The notes below the pieces were generated by a model. It was not told where the DNA came from and made no database searches. It saw only the letters and a program-made list of their open reading frames with translations. Positions 1 to 5,850 of a DNA stretch of 7,095 bases are shown one piece after another. Positions within the stretch are counted from its first letter, which is position 1; each line of letters opens with the position of its first letter. Made by a program: the position numbers and the translations under genes. The DNA is from Marinibacterium sp039179965 (GTDB taxonomy: Bacteria > Pseudomonadota > Alphaproteobacteria > Rhodobacterales > Rhodobacteraceae): contig JBCDEC010000244.1 of the NCBI GenBank assembly GCA_039179965.1, positions 1 through 7,095 on the forward strand, read 5' to 3'.

Positions 1-122
1 CGGCCGTGCGCGCACAGCCGCCGCTGCACCAGCCCGGCGCCGGTGTCCAAGCCCAACCCTCGAACGATCCGGACCAGGATCGGATAGAAATCCCGGCCTT
101 CCTGCGGCGTCAGGCCAACTGA
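1..122 (+). CDS. ftsZ: FtsZ cell division GTPase, C-terminal end only (5' truncated)
   Basis: Only the last 39 codons are in the window, read in the frame that ends at the TGA of 120-122. The visible part is a Pro/Gln-rich flexible linker (AQPPLHQPGAGVQAQPSNDP) followed by the conserved C-terminal peptide DRIEIPAFLRRQAN. That peptide (I/IPxFLRRQ) is the established docking site on FtsZ for partners such as FtsA, and the linker before it is normally variable and disordered. FtsZ is the tubulin-like GTPase that forms the cytokinetic ring under the inner membrane. The GTPase domain lies upstream of the window. The following lpxC gene supports the call, because ftsZ-lpxC is the standard order at the end of the dcw cluster. 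The stop is followed within 25 bases by a strong terminator, so ftsZ transcripts probably end here and lpxC probably has its own promoter. Confidence 0.9.
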   Translation, partial: AVRAQPPLHQPGAGVQAQPSNDPDQDRIEIPAFLRRQAN

Positions 123-146
123 TCGGGATCACAACCCAAGCACTCG

Positions 147-180
147 GGGGTCGCCTTTGGCGGCCCCTTTTTATTTGTTT
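147..180 (+). terminator. Rho-independent terminator after ftsZ
   Basis: A 9-bp stem, GGGGTCGCC (147-155) with GGCGGCCCC (159-167), contains one T-G wobble and closes on a TTT loop. It is followed by TTTTTATTTGTTTT (168-181). A GC-rich stem plus a T-tract is the classic intrinsic terminator layout. It sits 25 bases after the ftsZ stop and so should end the ftsZ transcript and separate it from lpxC. Confidence 0.88.
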
Positions 181-207
181 TCAATGACTTCACGCGTGGT
201 GCGCGCC

Positions 208-230
208 TCTCCGCGCATGGCGCGCGGGGA
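208..230 (+). repeat. GC-rich inverted repeat (hairpin) upstream of lpxC
   Basis: TCTCCGCGC (208-216) pairs with GCGCGGGGA (222-230) over 9 bp, with one T-G wobble and a loop ATGGC. A competing pairing GCGCGCC (201-207) with GGCGCGC (219-225) overlaps it, so two mutually exclusive structures are possible in an RNA. No T-tract follows. The role is unknown; it may be a 5' leader structure or a second, weak transcription stop after ftsZ. Confidence 0.45.
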
Positions 231-408
231 TGTTTCAAACGGTTGCAAACTTTGAATTGTGATGCGCGGGCCCGTTGTCTACTTCAGTGTTAACAAATTC
301 AGCCGCCCGAAATGGGCCCGGTCCGCTGCGCGACCAAAGACAAAATTGCGTGGGGCCGGTCAGATAAGAGGCAAAAGCGGGCGGAACAGGTCCCCCGGGG
401 ATGGGACT

Positions 409-416
409 GGAAGGGG
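409..416 (+). promoter_or_regulatory. lpxC ribosome binding site that decides the start
   Basis: GGAAGGGG lies 5 bases before the ATG at 422. It is downstream of an in-frame ATG at 401, so it supports 422 rather than 401 as the lpxC start. Starting at 422 also gives the normal LpxC N-terminus, MQQTLKAPVTFEGVGLHSG. Confidence 0.75.
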
Positions 417-421
417 TTAAG

Positions 422-1342
422 ATGCAACAGACGCTCAAAGCACCGGTGACCTTTGAAGGGGTCGGCCTGCATTCCGGGCGACCGGCCAAGCTGACCATTC
501 GTCCGGCTTCGGCTGAACATGGCATCTGGTTCCGTCGCACCGACATCAAACTGGGCGACACGCTGGTCCCGGCGCGCTGGGACGTGGTGGAACAGACCCC
601 GCTGTGCACCCGTCTGGTGAATGCGGCCGGTGTCTCGGTGTCGACCGTGGAACATGTCATGGCCGCTCTGGCGGGCTGTGGGGTGCACAATGCGATGATC
701 GATATCGATGGCCCCGAGGCCCCGATCCTGGATGGCTCGTCGCTGCCCTTCGTCAAAGCGATCATGGAGCGCGGGCTGCGCGCGCTGACCGCACCGGTGC
801 GTGCACTGAAGGTGCTGTCGCCGGTCGAGGTGCGCCTGGGCGACGCCTGGGCCCGTCTTGACCCGTGCGATGCGCTGGAGATCGACTTCCACATCGACTT
901 TCCCGATCCGGCGATCGGCGCGCAAAGCCGGTCGTTGCACATGGCCAATGGCGCCTTCGTGCGGGAATTGTGTGACAGCCGGACCTTCTGCCGCAAAGAG
1001 GACATCGAGCAGCTTCGCGCGGCCGGTCTGATCAAGGGCGGAACGCTGGAGAACGCCGTCGTTGTGGACGGTGCCGAGGTGCTGACCCCCGGCGGTCTGC
1101 GCCACACCGATGAGGCCGTGCGCCACAAGATGCTCGACGCTTTGGGAGATCTGGCGCTCGCCGGTGGTCCGATCCTGGGCCGCTACACCGGCAACCGGGC
1201 CGGTCATGCCGTTACCAACACGCTGCTGCGCGCGCTCTTTGGCACGCCCGATGCGGTGCGCATGGTCGTTTGCGACGACGCCACAATGGCGCGGCTGCCC
1301 GGTGCAGGGCTTGCAATGCGGGAAATCCCTCAGGTTGCATAA
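422..1342 (+). CDS. lpxC: UDP-3-O-acyl-N-acetylglucosamine deacetylase LpxC
   Basis: LpxC is the cytoplasmic zinc enzyme that removes the N-acetyl group from UDP-3-O-acyl-GlcNAc, the committed step of lipid A synthesis. The predicted protein has 306 residues, almost the family's usual length (about 305 in E. coli). It opens with the family hallmark TLKAPVTFEGVGLHSG. The zinc and catalytic residues can be read: the EH pair E77-H78 in STVEHVMAAL, then H235, K236, D239 and D243 in HKMLDALGDL, and H262 in NRAGHAVTNTLLRALF. These match E. coli E78, H79, H238, K239, D242, D246 and H265. The start at 422 is preferred over the in-frame ATG at 401 because it has a well-spaced GGAAGGGG and matches family N-termini. 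Transcription is probably separate from ftsZ. The C-terminus ends MREIPQVA; whether it carries a protease recognition tail like the E. coli enzyme cannot be told. Confidence 0.96.
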   Translation: MQQTLKAPVTFEGVGLHSGRPAKLTIRPASAEHGIWFRRTDIKLGDTLVPARWDVVEQTPLCTRLVNAAGVSVSTVEHVMAALAGCGVHNAMIDIDGPEAPILDGSSLPFVKAIMERGLRALTAPVRALKVLSPVEVRLGDAWARLDPCDALEIDFHIDFPDPAIGAQSRSLHMANGAFVRELCDSRTFCRKEDIEQLRAAGLIKGGTLENAVVVDGAEVLTPGGLRHTDEAVRHKMLDALGDLALAGGPILGRYTGNRAGHAVTNTLLRALFGTPDAVRMVVCDDATMARLPGAGLAMREIPQVA

Positions 1343-1361
1343 GGACGTCGCGGCCGGTGGT

Positions 1362-1377
1362 GCCGTGACGCCGTGAC
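1362..1377 (+). repeat. Tandem direct repeat GCCGTGAC x2
   Basis: GCCGTGAC occurs twice head to tail at 1362-1369 and 1370-1377, just after the lpxC stop. The second copy runs into CCGTGACACGG, a small palindrome. It is short enough to be chance or a small slippage duplication. Confidence 0.5.
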
Positions 1378-1381
1378 ACGG

Positions 1382-1402
1382 TGCGCGCAGGGTTCGCGCG
1401 CA
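1382..1402 (+). repeat. Inverted repeat after lpxC, possible weak transcription stop
   Basis: TGCGCGC (1382-1388) and GCGCGCA (1396-1402) form a perfect 7-bp stem with loop AGGGTTC. It lies 40 bases past the lpxC stop. There is no T-tract after it, so it does not qualify as a standard intrinsic terminator; it could pause polymerase or protect the mRNA 3' end. Confidence 0.45.
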
Positions 1403-1585
1403 AAGTGCCCTTGAAAACGCACCTCAAATGACCCTTGGGTCGCCTCAAAGACACAATGTGAACCCAACCGCACCGGCGCCGGTCCAGCGGCAGTCGATAA
1501 GGCGTTTTGCACCGGATTTTATTGTGCTAGACCCAATGAAAACCGGGGCATACCCCCGGAGACTTCTGCGGTGAGGAAAGCGAGA

Positions 1586-2449
1586 ATGACAGGCGGCAGG
1601 TCGGCGTTCCGCGTAGTGGCTGTTTTGGTGGTGGCACTTTTTGTGTCCGCCTGCAGCAACGGCAACGGAATCTTTAGCGGCGGCAGGACCGATCGCGATG
1701 AGGACCTTGAAGGCTACACCGCTGAGCAGATCTTTGAGCGTGGCGAGTTTGAACTGAGCCGCAGCCGCCCCGATGACGCGGCGTTTTACTTCGCCGAAAT
1801 CGAACGTCTCTACCCCTATTCCGACTGGGCCCGGCGGGCGCTGATCATGCAGGCGTTTTCCTATCACCAGGACCGCGACTACGAGAATTCGCGCGCCTCG
1901 TCGCAACGCTATATCGACTTTTATCCCGCCGATGAGGATGCAGCCTATGCGCAGTATCTTCTGGCGCTGAGCTATTACGATCAGATCGACGAGGTGGGCC
2001 GCGACCAGGGTCTGACCTTCCAGGCCCTGCAGGCCCTGCGCGCCGTGATCGAGCGCTATCCCGACAGCGAATATGCGACCTCGGCGATCCTGAAGTTCGA
2101 CCTGGCCTTTGATCACCTGGCCGGCAAGGAAATGGAGATCGGACGCTACTACCTGCGCCGGGGCCGTTATCCGGCGGCGATCAACCGGTTCCGCGTGGTG
2201 GTCGAGGACTTCCAGACCACGTCGCATACGCCCGAGGCGCTGCACCGGCTGGTGGAAGGCTATCTTTCGCTCGGGTTGGTAAACGAGGCGCAGAGCGCCG
2301 GCGCAATCCTGGGCTACAACTACCGCTCCACCGTGTGGTATGAAGACAGCTACCGGCTGTTGACCAGCCAGGGGCTTGAGCTGAAGGATCGCGGCAACAA
2401 CTGGCTGAGCCAGATTTACCGCCAGTCGATCAAAGGTGAGTGGCTCTGA
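1586..2449 (+). CDS. bamD: Outer membrane protein assembly factor BamD (lipoprotein)
   Basis: BamD (formerly ComL/YfiO) is the essential lipoprotein partner of BamA in the complex that folds beta-barrel proteins into the outer membrane, acting from the periplasmic side. Counting from the ATG at 1586, the 287-residue protein has a basic start, a hydrophobic segment RVVAVLVVALFVSA and lipobox VSAC with the acylated Cys at residue 23. A Gly/Asn-rich linker follows, then TPR-like helical repeats over the rest: AEQIFERGEFELSRSRPDDA, the FYFAEIERLYPYSDWARRA helix pair, and SYYDQIDEVGRDQ, which matches the Y-x-x-x-D-x-x-x-x-D-Q signature region of the family. YYLRRGRYPAAINRFRVVV matches the fourth repeat. 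GAGGAAA lies 6-7 bases before 1586. An in-frame GTG at 1571, 8 bases after GGAGA, would add MRKAR and cannot be excluded. The position between lpxC and recN is the usual one in alphaproteobacteria. Confidence 0.93.
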   Translation: MTGGRSAFRVVAVLVVALFVSACSNGNGIFSGGRTDRDEDLEGYTAEQIFERGEFELSRSRPDDAAFYFAEIERLYPYSDWARRALIMQAFSYHQDRDYENSRASSQRYIDFYPADEDAAYAQYLLALSYYDQIDEVGRDQGLTFQALQALRAVIERYPDSEYATSAILKFDLAFDHLAGKEMEIGRYYLRRGRYPAAINRFRVVVEDFQTTSHTPEALHRLVEGYLSLGLVNEAQSAGAILGYNYRSTVWYEDSYRLLTSQGLELKDRGNNWLSQIYRQSIKGEWL

Positions 2450-2464
2450 GTGGCCTGAGGGAGC

Positions 2465-2482
2465 GGCGGGGTAAACCCCGCC
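2465..2482 (+). repeat. Perfect GC-rich palindrome (REP-like) between bamD and recN
   Basis: GGCGGGG (2465-2471) and CCCCGCC (2476-2482) form a 7-bp perfect stem around TAAA. It is followed by CTACA. The form of GGCGGGG-loop-CCCCGCCCTAC resembles, from memory, a short palindrome scattered between genes in several Rhodobacterales genomes; only one copy is present here, so the dispersed nature cannot be shown. It ends 15 bases before the recN ATG and takes up most of the 48-base gap. Confidence 0.55.
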
Positions 2483-2497
2483 CTACACATCGCACCG

Positions 2498-4150
2498 ATG
2501 CTGCGCACGCTTGATATCCGGGACATTCTCATCATCGACCGGCTGGAGCTTGCCTTCCAGCCGGGTCTCAACGTGTTGACCGGGGAGACCGGCGCGGGCA
2601 AGTCGATCCTGCTTGACGCCCTGGGGTTCGTTCTGGGGTGGCGCGGGCGGGCCGAACTGGTCCGCGAGGGCGCGGCGCAGGGCGAGGTCGAGGCGGTTTT
2701 CGATCTGCCCGCCGCCCATCCGGCACGGCGCGTGCTGGAAGACGCCGGGCTGCCCAATGACCCGGAGCTGATCCTGCGCCGGGTCAACCGCGCGGACGGA
2801 CGCAAAAGCGCCTGGGTGAATGACCGACGCGCCTCCGGCGATGTCCTGCGGCGGCTGTCGGACACTCTGGTCGAACTGCACGGGCAGCACGACGACAGGG
2901 GCCTGCTGAACCCGCGTGGGCACCGCGACCTGCTTGATGCCTTTGGCGGCCACGCCGCGTTGCGCCAAAGCGTGCGCGCGGCCTGGGCGCAGCGCCGCGC
3001 CACGGCCACGGCGGTTGAGACCGCGATGGCCGCTCTGGAGGCCATACGCGCGGAGGAGGATTTTCTGCGCCATGCGGTGGGCGAACTCGACGCGCTTGAT
3101 CCGCAGCCGGGCGAGGACGCAGCGCTCGACAGCCAGCGGCGGCTGATGCAGAGCGCCGAAAAGATCCGGGATGACATCAGCCGCGCGCACAAGGCTTTGG
3201 GCCGGGAGGGCGCGGAAGGGGCCGCGCAGGATGCTCTGCGCTGGCTTGAAGACGTGGCCAATCACGCCGAAACGGACGCCGTTGATGCGCCCATCGGCGC
3301 ATTGGGCCGCGCCCTGATCGAACTGGGCGACGCGCTGTCGGGCATCGAGAGCTGCCTCGACACGCTCCGCGTCGATCCGCACGAGTTGGAGCGGGTGGAG
3401 GAACGTTTGTTCGAAATCCGCCGGCTGTCGCGCAAACACGGTCTGGTGCCTGACGATCTGAGCGGGTTCGCGGAGGATCTGCGGACCCGGCTGGCAGCGC
3501 TGGAGGGCGGCGATGCCGACCTCGCTCGCCTGCGGGCGGAACACGGCGCGGCCGAAGCGGCCTATAAGAGCGCCGCAGACGCGCTGACGGGCGCGCGCAA
3601 GACCGCGGCCGCGGCACTGGACGCTGCCGTCATGACAGAGCTCGCGCCGCTCAAACTCGAACGGGCGGTCTTTGCAACCGACATCGGGTCCGAGCCCCAC
3701 GGGCCCAATGGCTGCGACGCCGTCGCCTTCACCGTGGCCACCAACCCCGGCGCGCCAGCGGGTCCGATCAACAAGATCGCCTCGGGCGGCGAACTCAGCC
3801 GCTTCCTGTTGGCGCTGAAAGTGTGCCTGGCGGGCGACGCCTCCGGGCTCACCATGATCTTCGACGAGATCGATCGAGGTGTGGGAGGCGCCACGGCGGA
3901 TGCGGTCGGCCGCCGGCTTGAGGAACTGGCGCAGGGCGGACAAGTGCTGGTGGTCACCCATTCGCCGCAGGTGGCGGCACGGGGTGGCCATCACTGGCGC
4001 GTCGCCAAAGCCGTGCGTGACGGCGCCACGTTGTCCACGGTGGTCGCGCTCGATGCGCCGGATCGCGTGGATGAGATCGCCCGCATGCTCGCGGGGGATA
4101 CGATCACCGAGGAGGCGCGCGCGGCAGCCCGCGCGTTGCTAAACCCCTGA
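2498..4150 (+). CDS. recN: DNA repair protein RecN
   Basis: RecN is an SMC-like cytoplasmic ATPase recruited to double-strand breaks, where it promotes RecA-dependent repair and holds DNA segments together. The 550-residue product is the normal family length. It begins MLRTLDIRDILIIDRLEL, the usual RecN start, with Walker A GETGAGKS at 29-36. The conserved LVELHGQHD block lies at 124-132. Residues 160-375 form the Ala/Arg/Glu-rich coiled-coil region. The ABC signature IASGGELSR is at 427-435, Walker B MIFDEID at 453-459 followed by GVGG, and the H-loop VVTHSPQVAA at 485-494. The ATG at 2498 is the first start codon after an in-frame TGA at 2456, so it is almost forced, yet no Shine-Dalgarno sequence precedes it: the spacing is filled by a palindrome plus CTACACATCGCACCG. 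Proximity to bamD (48 bases) suggests co-transcription. No LexA box was recognised. Confidence 0.96.
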   Translation: MLRTLDIRDILIIDRLELAFQPGLNVLTGETGAGKSILLDALGFVLGWRGRAELVREGAAQGEVEAVFDLPAAHPARRVLEDAGLPNDPELILRRVNRADGRKSAWVNDRRASGDVLRRLSDTLVELHGQHDDRGLLNPRGHRDLLDAFGGHAALRQSVRAAWAQRRATATAVETAMAALEAIRAEEDFLRHAVGELDALDPQPGEDAALDSQRRLMQSAEKIRDDISRAHKALGREGAEGAAQDALRWLEDVANHAETDAVDAPIGALGRALIELGDALSGIESCLDTLRVDPHELERVEERLFEIRRLSRKHGLVPDDLSGFAEDLRTRLAALEGGDADLARLRAEHGAAEAAYKSAADALTGARKTAAAALDAAVMTELAPLKLERAVFATDIGSEPHGPNGCDAVAFTVATNPGAPAGPINKIASGGELSRFLLALKVCLAGDASGLTMIFDEIDRGVGGATADAVGRRLEELAQGGQVLVVTHSPQVAARGGHHWRVAKAVRDGATLSTVVALDAPDRVDEIARMLAGDTITEEARAAARALLNP

Positions 4151-4395
4151 GGGCAGGCCTCGCGAACAAGCGGGCCGATGGGGGGGGGCGAGAGGTCCTT
4201 TGCTTGTTGGCGCGCGGCGGTTCCACACCGCGCCCGCGTCGCCAAGCCCGACCGCGCACGCGGCAGACCCGGGCCAGAAGCACGGGCATTGCAATCTGCG
4301 GTCGAGGCGCGTTTCCTGTCTCGTGAGTCACAATTCTGATGCCACCTGCAATCAAGGTGGCCCAATAGCATCGGCGGTTTGAGCATTGGGGTCCC
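4151..4395 (+). other. recN-downstream intergenic region with G-tract and inverted repeats
   Basis: This 245-base gap contains no gene I can support. It has a run of nine G (4180-4188), a GC-rich inverted repeat GGCGCG/CGCGCC (4209-4214 and 4229-4234), the short palindrome CCGCG-CA-CGCGG (4252-4263) and a 7-bp hairpin close to the next gene (4341-4361). The half nearer recN is GC-rich and the half nearer 4396 is more AT-rich, as expected if the promoter of the next gene lies there; no clear -35/-10 pair was found. No T-tract terminator follows recN. Confidence 0.45.
4341..4361 (+). repeat. Perfect inverted repeat 34 bases before the 4396 gene
   Basis: GCCACCT (4341-4347) and AGGTGGC (4355-4361) form a 7-bp perfect stem with loop GCAATCA. 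Its position just ahead of the coding start fits an operator or a 5' leader hairpin. No T-tract follows, so it is unlikely to be a terminator. Confidence 0.45.
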
Positions 4396-5724
4396 ATGAG
4401 AGCACTTGCGCGCCTTCTTAAGTATTTGGTCCTGATTTCTGTCACCCTGTGTCTGGCGCTGGCGGTGTTCGTCTGGCTGGCTCTGGAACCAGACCCGGTG
4501 GTTTTCGGGGACCGCACGCCCACGCCCGAAGACGTCAATCAAACCCGGAATTTCGTGCATGGGGTCCGGGCCGCCATCGATACAAACACCGTCGCGACCG
4601 AAACGTTTTCCACCAACGAAGCGCAGCTCAACAGCGTCATCAGACTGGGTGCGCGCTTCATTCCCGGGTTTCGCGGAGAGGTTGACGTCGGGCCGACGTC
4701 CGTCATCGGACTGGCGGCGGTTCCGGTGCCACTGGGCGCCACGCCAAAGTGGCTGAATGTCCGGGTGGTCGCGCCGGAATTTGCCGACCGCTTGTCGTTT
4801 TCCAACGTGGACCTTGGTCAATTCGCGCTCCCGCCGGGTCTTGCGCTCGAAGCAGGGCGCATCGGGGCCAACCTCTTTTTTGGAAATGCACTGGGTGATA
4901 CAGCGCTGAATGCAGCGAGCGCGATGCGTATCGATGATGATGCGGTCTCGTTCGACCTGGCGATGGAACAGATGGGAAAGAACGGCCTTATGCGAGGCTT
5001 TTTCGGGTCCATGCGGGGGTCCGAGATGCCAACCGCTCAGGAAATTGACTACTATTTTCAAAGCATCCGGCAGGCCATGCTGGACGGCACCTTGCCCGCC
5101 GAGGGCAGTTTTCTGCCCTACCTGCGCTACACACTTGGTCTCGCCAACGCGCGGCTGGACGCCGAGGGCGTGGGCAACGCCTATACATCCGCCGTGTTTG
5201 CTCTGGCACGCCTCTGCGGTGCGTTGGAGTTCACGACCATCGTGGGTGGGGTAGAAGGCGGCGAGTTGGTGTTGGCAGGAGACCCGAAGGCCGATTGCAC
5301 GTCCATAACCTTCAACGGCCGGGTCGACAGCAAGCGCCATTTTATCACGGCTGCGGCTTTGCAAGCGGCCAGCAATCGGGGATTTGCCGTATCCGTAGGT
5401 GAATTCAAGGAGTTATACGACACTCTGAAATCGGGAGGTTTTGACTTCACCGACATCGCCGCGAATAATTCCGGGATCAGACTGTCCAACACCTTCATGG
5501 CCGCGATGCCGCAGGACTGGCCTGTTTTGCTGGAACGGCTGGCGGCGGAAAACGACGTGATCATCACCTATGAGGGCATTCCGCAAATCATGTCCGGCGA
5601 AGATTTTGCCGCCCGGTTCGGCGATGTCGATAGCCCGGGCTACAAGGCGATGTACGATGTCATCGAAAGCCGTATCGACACTCTGCCTTTGCACGCGCCA
5701 TTGCCCCCCGCCCCCGGGGAGTGA
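4396..5724 (+). CDS. Uncharacterised membrane-anchored periplasmic protein
   Basis: I do not recognise a named family. The 442-residue protein has a basic start (MRALARLLK) and one hydrophobic helix at about residues 9-30 (YLVLISVTLCLALAVFVWLAL) with no AxA or lipobox cleavage site. It therefore looks like an inner-membrane anchor with about 410 residues in the periplasm. The mature part is a mixed alpha/beta sequence without repeats. C274 and C301 could form a disulfide. Distinctive blocks are FSTNEAQLNSVIRLGARFIPG (71-91), the stretch RVDSKRHFITAAALQAA (309-325), and GEFKELYDTLKSGGFDFTDIAANNSGIRL (335-363). The last two recall, from unverified memory, a conserved exported family of unknown function in gammaproteobacteria. 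The tail is Pro-rich (PLPPAPGE). The ATG at 4396 has only a weak GGGG upstream, but the TM segment directly after it supports this start. Base use looks less GC-biased than in recN. No catalytic motif was seen. Confidence 0.75.
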   Translation: MRALARLLKYLVLISVTLCLALAVFVWLALEPDPVVFGDRTPTPEDVNQTRNFVHGVRAAIDTNTVATETFSTNEAQLNSVIRLGARFIPGFRGEVDVGPTSVIGLAAVPVPLGATPKWLNVRVVAPEFADRLSFSNVDLGQFALPPGLALEAGRIGANLFFGNALGDTALNAASAMRIDDDAVSFDLAMEQMGKNGLMRGFFGSMRGSEMPTAQEIDYYFQSIRQAMLDGTLPAEGSFLPYLRYTLGLANARLDAEGVGNAYTSAVFALARLCGALEFTTIVGGVEGGELVLAGDPKADCTSITFNGRVDSKRHFITAAALQAASNRGFAVSVGEFKELYDTLKSGGFDFTDIAANNSGIRLSNTFMAAMPQDWPVLLERLAAENDVIITYEGIPQIMSGEDFAARFGDVDSPGYKAMYDVIESRIDTLPLHAPLPPAPGE

Positions 5725-5738
5725 GCCGCCGGGCGGGG
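5706..5738 (+). repeat. GC-rich inverted repeat over the 3' end of the 4396 gene
   Basis: CCCCGCCC (5706-5713) can pair with GGGCGGGG (5731-5738) over 8 bp with a 17-base loop that contains the stop codon. A competing small hairpin GGGCG/CGCCC (5731-5735 and 5739-5743) shares the same right arm. There is no T-tract, so it is at best a non-standard transcription stop or an mRNA 3' structure. Confidence 0.4.
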
Positions 5739-5850
5739 CGCCCAAAGACAATCTGGCCCGCTTGTCCGTTCCAATGCCGCGGGTGGCTCGCCCAGGACTA
5801 CCCGGTATTTGCGTCGAGTTGTCCGGAACAAACCTTTAAGGACTAAGGGA
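5725..5850 (+). other. Gap before the cyclic-di-GMP gene
   Basis: These 126 bases hold no gene. After the GC-rich 3' structure of the preceding gene the only notable items are a 13-base near-palindrome TTGTCCGGAACAA (5819-5831) and the Shine-Dalgarno AAGGA (5838-5842), 8 bases before the ATG at 5851. No convincing promoter could be assigned, so co-transcription with the 4396 gene is possible. Confidence 0.4.

Larger units (their letters stand above)
181..421 (+). other. Non-coding leader between the ftsZ terminator and lpxC
   Basis: About 240 bases with no credible gene. Because ftsZ is terminated just before it, this stretch should carry the lpxC promoter, but no convincing -35/-10 pair could be assigned. 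It holds a GC-rich hairpin (208-230), an inverted repeat TTCAAA/TTTGAA (234-239 and 251-256) and a comparatively AT-rich patch around 231-300, the likeliest location for promoter or operator elements. The last 13 bases hold the lpxC ribosome binding site. Confidence 0.5.
1343..1585 (+). other. lpxC-bamD intergenic region
   Basis: This 243-base gap shows no plausible gene. It contains a tandem GCCGTGAC pair (1362-1377), a GC-rich hairpin (1382-1402) and a more AT-rich stretch from about 1498 to 1550 that probably includes the bamD promoter. A weak candidate is TTTTGC (1505-1510) with CTAGAC (1527-1532), 16 bases apart; this is suggestive only. The region ends with GGAGA (1558-1562) and GAGGAAA (1573-1579), two possible Shine-Dalgarno sequences for alternative bamD starts. 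Confidence 0.4.

Noticed and set aside
252..280. Promoter with TTGAAT (252-257) as -35 for lpxC
   Set aside because: The hexamer 17 bases on (TTGTCT) is a poor -10, and no alternative spacing improves it.
291..305. CtrA binding site at TTAACAAATTCAGCC upstream of lpxC
   Set aside because: Only one TTAA half is present; the second half of the TTAA-N7-TTAA pattern is missing.
401..421. In-frame ATG at 401 as the lpxC start
   Set aside because: It would add MGLEGVK, absent from typical LpxC N-termini, and the good Shine-Dalgarno sequence lies between it and the ATG at 422.
235..1207. Long open frames on the minus strand opposite lpxC
   Set aside because: They mirror the high-GC codon pattern of lpxC, have low-complexity Arg/Ser/Pro-rich products and no recognisable domain.
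2416..3994. Long minus-strand open frames opposite recN
   Set aside because: RecN has all its ATPase motifs on the + strand; the antisense products are Arg/Ala/Gln-rich shadows without domains.
4200..4382. Possible 60-codon gene in the gap after recN
   Set aside because: No ribosome binding site was seen, the product has no recognisable features, and the frame ends next to the following gene's start with no sign of selection.
4151..4395. Remnant of ligA or another gene after recN
   Set aside because: Translations of this gap show no NAD-dependent ligase motif or other recognisable protein fragment.
3991..5364. 457-codon minus-strand open frame spanning the end of recN, the gap and the unknown gene
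   Set aside because: It overlaps two better-supported genes over nearly all its length and its product shows no domain or signal. It is the least certain of these rejections because it also crosses the gap.
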